Shown here one piece after another: positions 17,785 through 29,476 of a stretch of 64,000 nucleotides of DNA (positions are counted from its first letter, which is position 1; each line of letters opens with the position of its first letter). Below the pieces are notes generated by a model, which was given only the letters and a program-made list of their open reading frames with translations, did not search any database and had not been told where the DNA came from. Origin of the DNA: Castellaniella denitrificans (lineage in GTDB: Bacteria > Pseudomonadota > Gammaproteobacteria > Burkholderiales > Burkholderiaceae_B); assembly GCF_042653765.1 (NCBI RefSeq), contig NZ_JBHSEZ010000004.1:248001-312000 (forward strand). Direction: 5' to 3'. A program made the translations under genes and the position numbers.

Positions 17785-19284
17785 ATGATGGATACCCAGG
17801 ATCTTCTACGCTCTTTCGATCTGGACGCCGGCACGCTCCAGGCCGGCGGCCTGCCGGTCCGTTCCCCCATCGACGGCGCCCGCCTGGCGGACCTGCGCCC
17901 GCACGACGCGGACGACGCCCGGCGCATGATCGCCCGGGCCCACGAAGCCTTCCTGGCCTGGCGCCAGGTGCCCGCGCCCCGGCGCGGCGAACTCGTGCGC
18001 CTGCTGGGCGAGGAACTGCGCGCGCACAAGAGCGCGCTGGGCCGCCTGGTCTCCCTCGAAGCCGGCAAGATCGTCGCCGAGGGCGAGGGCGAGGTCCAGG
18101 AAATGATCGACATCTGCGACTTCGCCGTCGGCCTGTCGCGGCAACTGCACGGCCTGACCATCGCGTCCGAGCGTCCCGGCCACCGCATGATGGAGACCTG
18201 GCATCCGCTGGGCGTGGTGGGCGTGATTTCCGCCTTCAACTTCCCGGTAGCGGTCTGGTCCTGGAACGCCGCGCTGGCCCTGGTCTGCGGCGATCCGGTC
18301 GTCTGGAAACCTTCGGAAAAGACGCCGCTCACGGCGCTCGCCTGCCAGGCCCTGTTCCGGCGCGCGCTGGCGCGCTTCGGCGACGCGCCCGACGGCCTGC
18401 TGCACGTGCTGGTGGGCGCCCGCGAGCCGGGCGAAGCGCTGGTCGACGATCCTCGGGTGGCGCTGGTCTCGGCCACCGGGTCCACGCGCATGGGCCGCGA
18501 GGTCGGGCCGCGCGTGGCGCGGCGCTTCGGCCGCTGCCTGCTGGAACTGGGCGGCAACAACGCCATCATCGTGGCCCCGTCGGCCGACCTGGACATGGCC
18601 GCGCGCGGCATCCTGTTCGGCGCCATCGGCACGGCCGGCCAGCGCTGCACCACCACGCGCCGCCTGATCGTCCACGAATCGGTCGCCGACGCCCTGCTGG
18701 CGAGGCTGAAGGCCGCCTACGCCAGCGCCGCGGTGGGCGATCCGCTGGACCCCGGCACCCTGGTCGGACCGCTGATCGACCGGGCCGCCTACGAGACCAT
18801 GCAGGCGGCGCTAGAACAGGCCCGCGCCCAGGGCGGCGCGGTCACGGGCGGCGAACGCCTGCTGGCCGACCGCCACCCGGACGCCTGGTACGTCCGCCCC
18901 GCCCTGGCCGAAATGCCCGGCCAGACCGACGTCGTACGCCACGAGACCTTCGCCCCGATCCTGTACGTCCTGCGCTACCGCGACTTCGACGAAGCCCTGG
19001 CGCTGCACAACGACGTCCCGCAGGGCCTGTCCTCGGCGATCTTCACCACGGACCTGCGCGAGGCCGAGACTTTCCTGGGCGCCACGGGATCGGACTGCGG
19101 CATCGCCAACGTCAACATCGGCACTTCGGGCGCCGAGATCGGCGGAGCCTTCGGCGGCGAGAAGGAGACCGGCGGCGGGCGCGAGTCCGGGTCCGACGCC
19201 TGGAAGGCCTACATGCGCCGTGCCACCAACACCGTCAACTATTCCCGAGAACTGCCGCTGGCACAGGGCATCCGATTTGGATGA
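17785..19284 (+). CDS. ALDH7-type aminoadipate-semialdehyde dehydrogenase
   Basis: A 499-residue NAD-dependent aldehyde dehydrogenase, full length. Asn152 in FNFPVAVWS, Glu254 in LELGGNN and the nucleophile Cys288 in GQRCTTTRR are present. FNFPVAVW, LELGGNNA and GQRCTTTRRL are typical of the antiquitin (ALDH7)/AmaB group, which oxidises alpha-aminoadipate semialdehyde (piperideine-6-carboxylate) in lysine and pipecolate breakdown. It is divergent from the FAD oxidase operon, whose product would supply that substrate. ATG at 17785 or 17788 are equally possible. Substrate assignment is from family plus context. Confidence 0.9.
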   Translation: MMDTQDLLRSFDLDAGTLQAGGLPVRSPIDGARLADLRPHDADDARRMIARAHEAFLAWRQVPAPRRGELVRLLGEELRAHKSALGRLVSLEAGKIVAEGEGEVQEMIDICDFAVGLSRQLHGLTIASERPGHRMMETWHPLGVVGVISAFNFPVAVWSWNAALALVCGDPVVWKPSEKTPLTALACQALFRRALARFGDAPDGLLHVLVGAREPGEALVDDPRVALVSATGSTRMGREVGPRVARRFGRCLLELGGNNAIIVAPSADLDMAARGILFGAIGTAGQRCTTTRRLIVHESVADALLARLKAAYASAAVGDPLDPGTLVGPLIDRAAYETMQAALEQARAQGGAVTGGERLLADRHPDAWYVRPALAEMPGQTDVVRHETFAPILYVLRYRDFDEALALHNDVPQGLSSAIFTTDLREAETFLGATGSDCGIANVNIGTSGAEIGGAFGGEKETGGGRESGSDAWKAYMRRATNTVNYSRELPLAQGIRFG

Positions 19285-19327
19285 GTCAGGACATAGGTCA
19301 GTCCCCGCGGACTGACCTATGCCTGAC
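19285..19327. terminator. Very strong hairpin after the ALDH gene
   Basis: Immediately after the dehydrogenase stop codon: a perfect 13-bp stem (19292-19304 with 19309-19321) around a 4-base loop, extended by six more pairs (gtcagg 19285-19290 with cctgac 19322-19327) across one bulged A. Two further short palindromes follow before 19454 (gcggcc-cgca-ggccgc and gccgct-tgca-agcggc). It may end transcription of the plus-strand gene and of the convergent regulator gene. Confidence 0.6.
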
Positions 19328-19454
19328 GAATCGGAGCGGCCCGCAGGCCGCGACGTGGAGAGACGCCGCGGCTGAAGATTAACCCGACGCGGACGAATCC
19401 GGGCCGCTTGCAAGCGGCGGGATGGACCAGCCCCCGCCCGGGAAAACGCCTGGC

Positions 19455-20045
19455 CTACCGCAGCAGGCGCGCGAGATCGACCGCCGTCCTGACCCCCATC
19501 TTCTCGAGAACGTGCGAGCGGTGCACCTCCACGGTGCGCATGCTGATGCCCAGGATATCCGCGATCACCTTGTTCATCCTGCCTTCCAGGATCAGGTCCA
19601 GGACTTCGCGCTCGCGCGCCGACAGCGTGGCCAGCCGCCGATCGACCTGAGCCCGGTCGCCCGCCTCGCGCGAGGCCTGCAGGGCCTCCTGCACACGGTC
19701 CATCAGCTTGTTGTCGTTGAAGGGCTTCTCGAAGAAGTCGAAAGCACCGCGCTTCAGGCTGTCGACGGCCATCGGCACGTCGCCATGGCCGGTCAGGAAG
19801 ATGACCGGCACACGCCGCGTGAAGCCGCGCTCGGAGAGCGTGTCGAACAGCAGCGTACCGCTCATGTCGGGCATACGCACGTCCAGCAGCAGGCAATCGC
19901 CGGCCGGATCGAACGGATCGTCCGCTTCCAGCGCGCGCAGGAAGGCGTCGGCGCTGCCGTAGCCCGCCGCGGGAATCGAGCGCGAATACGCCAGCCAGCT
20001 CAAGGAGTCTCGGATGACCTCTTCGTCATCGACGATGTGCAGCAT
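19455..20045 (-). CDS. FixJ/DctR-type response regulator
   Basis: A 196-residue two-component regulator. The receiver domain has acidic residues DDEE near the start, the phosphorylation site Asp55 (LLLDVRMPD), Thr85 in FLTGHGD and Lys107 (FEKPF). The C-terminal LuxR/NarL-type helix-turn-helix contains LSAREREVLDLILEGRMNKVIADILGISMRTVEVHR. The architecture matches FixJ and the dicarboxylate regulator DctR of Rhodobacter. The sensor kinase gene lies upstream on the same strand, 191 bases away. Likely targets are the adjacent dctP-like and tctCBA genes. Confidence 0.93.
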   Translation of the reverse strand: MLHIVDDEEVIRDSLSWLAYSRSIPAAGYGSADAFLRALEADDPFDPAGDCLLLDVRMPDMSGTLLFDTLSERGFTRRVPVIFLTGHGDVPMAVDSLKRGAFDFFEKPFNDNKLMDRVQEALQASREAGDRAQVDRRLATLSAREREVLDLILEGRMNKVIADILGISMRTVEVHRSHVLEKMGVRTAVDLARLLR

Positions 20046-20236
20046 GGGTGTCCCTCGGGAAGTCCGCTTGGCGCCGGTTCGACGGGCCGCCTGCGCGGCG
20101 TCTTGTCATGGATGGTGGCCGCCGGCCGTCCTGCCGGCCGCCGACGGGTCTATTTTTCACCGAGAACGGGGTTTTCGCCAGCCTTCGTCCGGGCACCCCT
20201 CCTGGAACCCGCCGTCGAGGCCCGAGACGCGGCCCG

Positions 20237-22243
20237 TCACGCGGACGCAGAGGCGCCCCGCACCGGCAGGGAAAAATGAAAGACGGTCCCTCCTCCTGGA
20301 TTGTCGCGGTAGGCCAGCGTGCCGCCATGGAATTCGATCGTGGTGCGGCAAATCTTCAGACCCATGCCCATCCCGTCGGCCTTCGTCGAGAAGAAGGGCG
20401 AGAACAGCCGCTCCCCGACCTCGGGCGCGATGCCGTGCCCCCGGTCGGCGACGCTGACGGCCACGCTGCCGCGGGCCTGCGGATCGACACCCGCGCCGAT
20501 GCGCAGCAAGCGACGCGCCGGCTCCACGTCCCGCATGGCCTCGATGGCGTTGCGCGTGAGGTTCAGCAGCACCTGTTCGAGCATGGCCGGATCGGCCAGC
20601 ACCTGGGGCAGGCCGGGCTCGATCTCGGTCTGGATGGTCACGAAGTACTGGTTGGCCTGCAGTTCAACCAGCTGGATCACGTCCGCGATCAGCGCAGCCA
20701 GGTCGACCGGCTCCCGCTTCGGCTCGCGCCGCTTGACGAAGGTATGGACGCTGCGGATGATGTGGCCGGCCCGCTGGATCTGCACATTGGCCTTTTCCAG
20801 CGCCATCTTGATCGGGCCGATCCCGTCCACGCCGGCCAGCCGCGCATTGCCTTCGAGCAGATTGAGCGCGCCGGTGGTGTAGCTGGAAATCGCCGCGAGG
20901 GGCTGGTTCAGTTCGTGCGCCAGGGTCGAGGCGATCTCCCCCATGGTCGCCAGCCGCGCGCTGGCCTGCAGTTTCTCCTGCTGGCGGCGGTTCAGTTCCT
21001 CGAAGCGCCTGCGGTCGGAAATATCCAGGATCGACCCCATCCAGCCCGTCTGCCGGCCGCTGTCGTCCAGCAGCGGGGATTCGTAGACGAGCACCGGGAT
21101 GCGCTCGCCATCGCTGCGCTGGAAGACCGTCTCGAATCCCTGCGAGTTCCCGACCCCGGCCTTGCGCTCCGCCAGCCGCTGCTCGTATTCGTTCATCGCT
21201 TCGGGCGCCCAGTACGGCATCGGCGGCAGGCGCCCGACCAGCTCCTCAGCCGGCATCCCGACCATGCGGCAGAACGCCGGGTTCACGTACGTCATGCGGC
21301 CCTCCAGGTCGCGCGCGCGCAGGCCCGTGACCAGGGAATCCTCCATCGCCGCGCGGAAGGCCGCCTGCGCCCGCAGCGCATCCTCGGCGGCCATGCGGCG
21401 ATTGATGTCGCGCCACAGCGCCGCCAGACTCCAGATCAGGCCGAGCGACAGCGCGATCACGGATCCGACCAGCAGGTTGGGCAGCAGATGCGGCGCGCTC
21501 TTGACGCTGTTGGTGCGCAGCGTGATGTCGGCATACGGCAGGTGCAGGTCGCGCGAATGCGTATAGACGCCCCGCCCGGGTCCGCCGGCCGCGCGCAGCC
21601 CGAGCACGTTCTCATGCCGGTCGATGAGCAGGATCTCGTTGTCCTGGGCGAACCACCAGGGCACCATCTGCTCCAGGATGCCGGCCACCGAATACGTGGC
21701 GACGAGGCTGCCCAGGTAGCGGTCCCCCTGGAACAGCGGCACGTAGTAGTCCATCAGGACCGGCCGTTCCCGGCCGGGCGGCGGCGCGGGCTGGCCATAC
21801 TGCGGCGTGCGCGTCCCGCGCGCGCGTTCCAGGCCGGACGGCGAAGGCGGCGGCAGGGTGTCCGCGCCGTGGCCGGCGGCGCCGCTTGCGGCCACGATGC
21901 GCCCGTCGGCGTCCAGCCGGACGATGCGCATCAGTTCGGGGTGGCTGCGCCCGAGAAAATCCATGCGCGCCCGCAGGCGCTCGTCCGACAGGACGCCGGC
22001 CGCGATCTCATTGGCCATGAGACGGAGGTTGTCCTCGTTGCGGCCGAGCTGGAAACGGATCGTCTGCTCGAGCCAGAGCGTATCGGCGATCAACTGCTCC
22101 TGGCGCTCGTCGGCCTCCATCTGCCGCGCCCGGCCCGGCAGCCAGAGCAGGGACGCCAGGATCAGCAACACGAACATCATGGGAACCAGCCACAGCAGCA
22201 CGCCGCGGCGGGTGAACGAGAGGCGGGTCGGACGGGCGTTCAT
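20237..22243 (-). CDS. Sensor histidine kinase (DctS/DctB-like)
   Basis: A 668-residue membrane sensor. TM1 is about residues 13-36, a periplasmic double-Cache-like domain spans 37-255, TM2 256-277, a PAS domain about 290-410, then the kinase core: phosphoacceptor His443 in LAHELNQPLAAI, N box LNLTRNAIEAM, G boxes ADRGHGI and GMGMGLKI. The architecture is that of dicarboxylate sensors DctS/DctB. It is divergent from a dctP-like gene and upstream of the FixJ-type regulator. ATG 22243 is chosen because the signal-anchor begins right after it; the open frame extends 38 codons further without similarity. Confidence 0.92.
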   Translation of the reverse strand: MNARPTRLSFTRRGVLLWLVPMMFVLLILASLLWLPGRARQMEADERQEQLIADTLWLEQTIRFQLGRNEDNLRLMANEIAAGVLSDERLRARMDFLGRSHPELMRIVRLDADGRIVAASGAAGHGADTLPPPSPSGLERARGTRTPQYGQPAPPPGRERPVLMDYYVPLFQGDRYLGSLVATYSVAGILEQMVPWWFAQDNEILLIDRHENVLGLRAAGGPGRGVYTHSRDLHLPYADITLRTNSVKSAPHLLPNLLVGSVIALSLGLIWSLAALWRDINRRMAAEDALRAQAAFRAAMEDSLVTGLRARDLEGRMTYVNPAFCRMVGMPAEELVGRLPPMPYWAPEAMNEYEQRLAERKAGVGNSQGFETVFQRSDGERIPVLVYESPLLDDSGRQTGWMGSILDISDRRRFEELNRRQQEKLQASARLATMGEIASTLAHELNQPLAAISSYTTGALNLLEGNARLAGVDGIGPIKMALEKANVQIQRAGHIIRSVHTFVKRREPKREPVDLAALIADVIQLVELQANQYFVTIQTEIEPGLPQVLADPAMLEQVLLNLTRNAIEAMRDVEPARRLLRIGAGVDPQARGSVAVSVADRGHGIAPEVGERLFSPFFSTKADGMGMGLKICRTTIEFHGGTLAYRDNPGGGTVFHFSLPVRGASASA

Positions 22244-22459
22244 GCGGGATGATCGGCGAAGATGTCCTGGTCGGCCGATTCGGACGTCCGGCCTCGGCGC
22301 CCGAGGCGGCCGGGACGAACCGGATTCCCAGTGTAGCCGAGGCGGCGGAACGGCCACGCCGCGCAGGCATTGTGGTTATCCACAGTTGAAACCCGCCATG
22401 CGGCTGCAGACAATGGCTCGCGCACGGCGGTTGCGCGGACCCCTCTTCCGGATTGCCCC

Positions 22460-23449
22460 ATGAAGCCGTTTTCCCTCCTGCTGGCCTGCGCCCTCGCCTG
22501 GGCGCCCCTCGCCGCGCACGCCCAGGAACCGATCCTCATCAAGTTCAGCCACGTGGTCGCGCCGGACACGCCCAAGGGCAAGGCGGCGGAACGGTTCAAG
22601 GAACTGGCCGAACGGGCGACGGAGGGACGGGTGCGCGTGCTCGTCCACCCGAACAGCCAGCTCTACCAGGACCGGGAGGAACTCGAGGCGCTGCAGCTGG
22701 GCGCCGTGCAGATGCTCGCGCCGTCGCTGTCCAAGTTCAGCCCGCTGGGCGTGCGTGAATTCGAGGTGTTCGACCTGCCCTTCTTCTTTCCGGACAAGGA
22801 GGCGCTGCACCGGATCACCGAAGGTCCGATCGGCAGGGACCTGCTGCGCCGCCTGCAGCCCAAGGGCCTGATCGGCCTGGCCTTCTGGGACAACGGCTTC
22901 AAGGTCATGTCGGCGAACCGGCCCCTGCGCCTGCCGGCCGATTTCCAGGGCCTGCGCATGCGCATCCAGCCCTCGCGGGTCCTCGACGCGCAGATGCGGG
23001 CGCTCGGCGCCAGCCCCATGATCCTGAGGTTCGGCGAGGTCTACCACGCACTGCAATCGGGCGTGGTGGACGGCACCGAGAACCCGCCCTCCAACTTCTA
23101 CACCCAGAGCATGCAGGACGTGCAATCCCACCTGACGGTTTCCCGGCACGGGTACCTCGGCTATGCCGTTGTGGTCAACCGGAAATTCTGGGAAGGCCTG
23201 CCTCCGGGGATCCGCTCGGCGCTCGAGGACGCCATGCGCGAGGCCACGCGCTATGCCAACACGATCGCGCAGCAGGAAAACGACCGGGCGCTGGAGGCCG
23301 TGCGCGCATCCGGCAAGACGGAAATCCACATGCTGGACGAAGAGGAGCGCCGGCGGTGGCGGGACGCACTGGCGGCGACGACCGCCGAAATGGAGGCGCG
23401 CATCGGCAAGGACCTGGTCGACGAGATCCGGAACGAGATCGCCCCCTGA
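22460..23449 (+). CDS. TRAP transporter solute-binding protein (DctP-like), orphan
   Basis: A 329-residue periplasmic receptor with a clear signal peptide (about residues 1-21, ending AAHA). Typical DctP sequence features are KFSHVVAPDTPKGKAAERFKELAE at the start, FFFPDKEALH, and GLRMRIQPSRVLDAQMRALGA containing the conserved Arg that binds the carboxylate of the ligand. No TRAP membrane genes (dctQ, dctM) are in the neighbourhood. It is divergent from the sensor kinase and precedes tctCBA, so it may serve as a co-sensor for the kinase or use permease subunits encoded elsewhere. Confidence 0.9.
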   Translation: MKPFSLLLACALAWAPLAAHAQEPILIKFSHVVAPDTPKGKAAERFKELAERATEGRVRVLVHPNSQLYQDREELEALQLGAVQMLAPSLSKFSPLGVREFEVFDLPFFFPDKEALHRITEGPIGRDLLRRLQPKGLIGLAFWDNGFKVMSANRPLRLPADFQGLRMRIQPSRVLDAQMRALGASPMILRFGEVYHALQSGVVDGTENPPSNFYTQSMQDVQSHLTVSRHGYLGYAVVVNRKFWEGLPPGIRSALEDAMREATRYANTIAQQENDRALEAVRASGKTEIHMLDEEERRRWRDALAATTAEMEARIGKDLVDEIRNEIAP

Positions 23450-23516
23450 GCCGGGGCCGATTGCGGATGTCCACAATTGCCCCGCCGGAAGCGGCCTGCG
23501 CATAATCGCCCCCGAA

Positions 23517-23536
23517 GCTCGCCCCGCGCGGCGAGC
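23517..23536 (+). terminator. Small hairpin between dctP-like and tctC
   Basis: Arms gctcgcc (23517-23523) and ggcgagc (23530-23536) around a 6-base loop, in the 143-base gap after the dctP-like gene. Weak terminator candidate without a T-run. Confidence 0.3.
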
Positions 23537-23592
23537 CGCGATGGGTTCCAACGCAGTTCCCACACCGATCATTCCAGAGAGGAGTCAAGCAC

Positions 23593-24567
23593 ATGAAGAT
23601 CAAGTCCATCGGCCTGCTCGCGGGCCTCGCGCTGGTCGCGAGTTCCGGCGCCTTCGCCCAGAAGTACCCCGAAAAGACGATCACGATGATCGTGCCCTTT
23701 TCCGCCGGCGGCCCCACCGACACGGTCGCGCGCCTGATCGCGCAGGCCATGAGCAACGACCTCGGCCAGCAGGTCATCGTCGAGAACGTGGGCGGCGCGG
23801 GCGGCACCATCGGCGCCGCGCGCGTCGCCAAGGCCGAGCCCGACGGCTACACCGTGCTGCTGCACCACATCGGCATGTCCACCGCGCCCAGCCTGTACCG
23901 CAAGCTGAGCTTCAATCCGCTGACCGACTTCGAACCGGTGGGCCTCGTCACCGACGTGCCGATGACCTTCATCGCGCGCAGCGACTTCCCGGCGCAGAAC
24001 TTCAACGAACTGGTCTCCTACATCAAGACCAACAAGGACAAGGTCACCTACGCCAACGCCGGACTGGGCGCGGCCTCGCACCTGTGCGGCATGCTGTTCA
24101 TGAGCGCGCTCGACACCAACATGACCACGGTGCCCTACAAGGGTACCGGCCCGGCCATGAACGACATGCTGGGCCACCAGGTGGACGTGATGTGCGACCA
24201 GACCACCAACACCACCAGCCAGATCAAGGCGGGCAAGGTCAAGGTCTACGCGGTGACGACCCCGACCCGCGTACCGTCCCTGCCTGACGTGCCGACCGCC
24301 CAGGAAGCCGGCCTGCCGAACTTCCAGGTCGCCGTCTGGCACGGCGTCTACGCGCCCAAGGGCACCCCGAAGGCGGCCGTGGAGCGGCTTTCCAAGTCGC
24401 TGCAGGTCGCGCTCGCGGACCAGAACGTCAAGACGCGCTTCGCCGAGCTGGGTACCGAGCCCGTCACCCAGGACCGCGCCACGCCCGAGGCGCTCGGCAC
24501 CCACCTGAAGGCCGAGATCGACAAGTGGGCCCCCGTCATCAAGGCGGCGGGCACCTTCGCCGACTGA
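23593..24567 (+). CDS. tctC: Tripartite tricarboxylate transporter receptor (TctC/Bug family)
   Basis: A 324-residue periplasmic solute-binding protein with a signal peptide (residues 1-22, ending GAFA). Bug-family motifs: YPEKTITMIVPFSAGGPTDTVAR, ENVGGAGGTIGAARVAKAEPDGYT, and the typical VPTAQEAGLPNF near residue 240. It delivers a carboxylate to the TctA/TctB permease encoded next. AGGAG precedes the ATG. The Bug family is strongly expanded in Bordetella, and most members are orphans; this one has its permease genes. Confidence 0.94.
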   Translation: MKIKSIGLLAGLALVASSGAFAQKYPEKTITMIVPFSAGGPTDTVARLIAQAMSNDLGQQVIVENVGGAGGTIGAARVAKAEPDGYTVLLHHIGMSTAPSLYRKLSFNPLTDFEPVGLVTDVPMTFIARSDFPAQNFNELVSYIKTNKDKVTYANAGLGAASHLCGMLFMSALDTNMTTVPYKGTGPAMNDMLGHQVDVMCDQTTNTTSQIKAGKVKVYAVTTPTRVPSLPDVPTAQEAGLPNFQVAVWHGVYAPKGTPKAAVERLSKSLQVALADQNVKTRFAELGTEPVTQDRATPEALGTHLKAEIDKWAPVIKAAGTFAD

Positions 24568-24584
24568 CGCAGGCATCCTCGCCC

Positions 24585-24628
24585 GGGCACGGGCCGCCAG
24601 CCGCGCGCCGACGCGGCGGCCCGTGCCC
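24585..24628 (+). repeat. 14-bp stem-loop between tctC and tctB
   Basis: A perfect 14-bp inverted repeat (24585-24598 with 24615-24628, 16-base loop) just after the tctC stop codon and before tctB. Hairpins at this position in transporter operons protect the receptor mRNA from 3-prime decay or partly end transcription, so that receptor is made in excess of permease. Confidence 0.55.
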
Positions 24629-24679
24629 CTTCCGTCCACGGCGGCCCGCGCCGCGCCGGACACGCGCAAGGAGTTCACC

Positions 24680-25141
24680 GTGTTCCAATTCATACGCCAT
24701 CCCCAGGATTTCTGGTCCGGGGTCATGTTCATGTTCTTCGGCCTCGCGGCCGTGGTGATCGGGCAGGACTACCCGATGGGCACGGCCGGCCGCATGGGCC
24801 CCGCCTATTTCCCGGTCGTCCTGGGCGGGCTGCTGTCCCTGATCGGACTGGCGACCACCCTGCGTTCCCTCTGGACGCGCGGCGAGGCGATCCGCAACTT
24901 CTCCCTCCGGGACTCGTCCCTGATCCTGCTCGCGGTCTTCCTGTTCGGCCTGCTCGTGCGCGGCGCGGGCATCGCGGTCGCCGTGGCCGTACTGATCCTG
25001 GTCAGCGCCTGCGCGAGCGAAAAATTCAACCTCAAGGCCTCGCTCATCCTCTCGGCCGCGGCCATCCTGTTCTGCGTCCTGGTGTTCGTGAAGGCCCTGG
25101 GCCTGCCGCTGCCGGTGTTCGGCCCGTGGCTCGGCCTGTAA
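24680..25141 (+). CDS. tctB: Tripartite tricarboxylate transporter small membrane subunit
   Basis: A 153-residue protein with four predicted membrane helices, matching TctB in size. Landmarks are FWSGVMFMFFGLAAV and GRMGPAYFPVVLGGLL, a recurring TctB motif. The start is read as GTG at 24680 because AAGGAG lies 6 bases upstream; the open frame extends 19 codons further without similarity. It sits between tctC and tctA and forms the membrane complex with TctA. Confidence 0.88.
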   Translation: MFQFIRHPQDFWSGVMFMFFGLAAVVIGQDYPMGTAGRMGPAYFPVVLGGLLSLIGLATTLRSLWTRGEAIRNFSLRDSSLILLAVFLFGLLVRGAGIAVAVAVLILVSACASEKFNLKASLILSAAAILFCVLVFVKALGLPLPVFGPWLGL

Positions 25142-25154
25142 GCGGAGGACATCC

Positions 25155-26654
25155 ATGGAACTGCTCGGAAATCTCGCCCTGGGCCTGGACGCCACCCTCA
25201 CCCTCTCCAACCTGCTCTACTGCCTGGCCGGCGTCTTCCTCGGCACCGCGGTGGGCGTGCTGCCGGGCCTGGGTCCCATCGCCACCATCGCCATGCTGCT
25301 GCCGGCGACGTTCTCCCTGCCCCCGGTCACCTCGCTGATCATGCTCGCCGGGATCTACTACGGCGCCTCCTACGGCGGCTCGACCACCGCCATCCTGGTG
25401 AACCTGCCGGGAGAATCCTCTTCCGTGGTGACGGCCATCGACGGCTACCAGATGGCACGCAAGGGCCAGGCCGGCAAGGCGCTGGCCATCGCCGCCATCG
25501 GCTCGTTCTTCGCCGGCACCGTGGCCACGCTGGTGCTGGCCCTGTTCGCGCCGCCGCTGGCCGACCTGGCCCTGAAGTTCGGCCCCGCCGAATATTTCTC
25601 GCTGATGACGCTCGGCCTGGTGGCCGCCGTCGTGCTGGCGCGCGGCTCGCTGCTCAAGGCGATCGGCATGACGGTCCTGGGCCTGCTGCTGGGCCTGATC
25701 GGCACCGACGTGAACTCCGGCATGGCGCGCTACACGTTCGACCTGCCGGAACTTGCCGACGGCATCAACTTCGTCATCGTGGCCATGGGCATCTACGGCC
25801 TGGGCGAGATCATCCGCAACCTCGAGGACAAGGAGTCCCGCTCGCTGGTGATGAAGAAGGTGACCGGCCTGATGCCCACCCGGGCCGACCTGAAGCGCTC
25901 CTGCGCGCCGATCCTGCGCGGCACCGGCATCGGCTGCATCCTCGGCATCCTGCCGGGCGGCGGCACGATGCTGTCCTCCTTCGCCGCCTATTCCATCGAG
26001 AAGAAGGTGTCGAAAAACTCGGCCGAATTCGGCCACGGCGCGATCGAAGGGGTGGCGGCGCCCGAGTCGGCCAACAACGCCGGCGCGCAGACCTCGTTCA
26101 TCCCGATGCTGACGCTGGGCATTCCGTCCAACCCCGTGATGGCGCTGATGATCGGAGCCCTGATCATCCAGGGCATCCAGCCGGGCCCGGCCGTGATGAC
26201 CGAACAGCCCGCGCTGTTCTGGGGGATCATCGTCTCGATGTGGATCGGCAACCTGTTCCTGATCGTGCTCAACCTGCCGATGATCGGCCTGTGGGCGCGC
26301 ATGATCATGGTGCCCTACCAGTACCTGTATCCGCTCATCCTGATGTTCTGCGCCATCGGCGTGTTCAGCCTGAACAACAGCGCCTTCGACATCTACCTGA
26401 TGGCGCTGTTCGGCCTGTTCGGCTACATCTGCCTGAAGCTCGACTGCGAGCCGGCCCCGCTGCTGCTGGGCTACATCCTCGGGCCGATGATGGAGGAATA
26501 CCTGCGCCGCGCCCTGCTGCTGTCGCACAGCGACCCGATGGTCTTCATCGAGCGCCCGATCAGCGCGGCCATGCTCGGGCTGTCCGCCATCGCCCTGCTC
26601 GTGGTCCTGAGCCCGGCGCTGCGCAGGAAGCGCGAGGACGTATTCGTGGAATAG
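25155..26654 (+). CDS. tctA: Tripartite tricarboxylate transporter large permease
   Basis: A 499-residue inner-membrane permease with about 12 helices, full length for TctA. Conserved stretches are GVLPGLGPIATIAMLLP, GIYYGASYGGSTTAILVNLPGE and GIPSNPVMALMIGAL. With TctB and TctC it forms a cation-driven importer for citrate or a related carboxylate. It begins 13 bases after tctB behind GGAGG and ends in a palindromic terminator. Control by the neighbouring two-component pair is likely but not shown. Confidence 0.94.
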   Translation: MELLGNLALGLDATLTLSNLLYCLAGVFLGTAVGVLPGLGPIATIAMLLPATFSLPPVTSLIMLAGIYYGASYGGSTTAILVNLPGESSSVVTAIDGYQMARKGQAGKALAIAAIGSFFAGTVATLVLALFAPPLADLALKFGPAEYFSLMTLGLVAAVVLARGSLLKAIGMTVLGLLLGLIGTDVNSGMARYTFDLPELADGINFVIVAMGIYGLGEIIRNLEDKESRSLVMKKVTGLMPTRADLKRSCAPILRGTGIGCILGILPGGGTMLSSFAAYSIEKKVSKNSAEFGHGAIEGVAAPESANNAGAQTSFIPMLTLGIPSNPVMALMIGALIIQGIQPGPAVMTEQPALFWGIIVSMWIGNLFLIVLNLPMIGLWARMIMVPYQYLYPLILMFCAIGVFSLNNSAFDIYLMALFGLFGYICLKLDCEPAPLLLGYILGPMMEEYLRRALLLSHSDPMVFIERPISAAMLGLSAIALLVVLSPALRRKREDVFVE

Positions 26655-26663
26655 TCCTCCGGA

Positions 26664-26687
26664 CGGGCGCCCCGCGCGGGGCGCCCG
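26664..26687. terminator. Bidirectional terminator between tctA and mgtA
   Basis: A perfect palindrome: a 10-bp stem (26664-26673 with 26678-26687) with a 4-base loop, placed between the convergent stop codons of tctA and mgtA. It can serve both strands; no T-run. Confidence 0.6.
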
Positions 26688-26694
26688 CCCCCGC

Positions 26695-29460
<2,766 letters not shown>

Positions 29461-29476
29461 TCTTGTTCTCCTTGGC

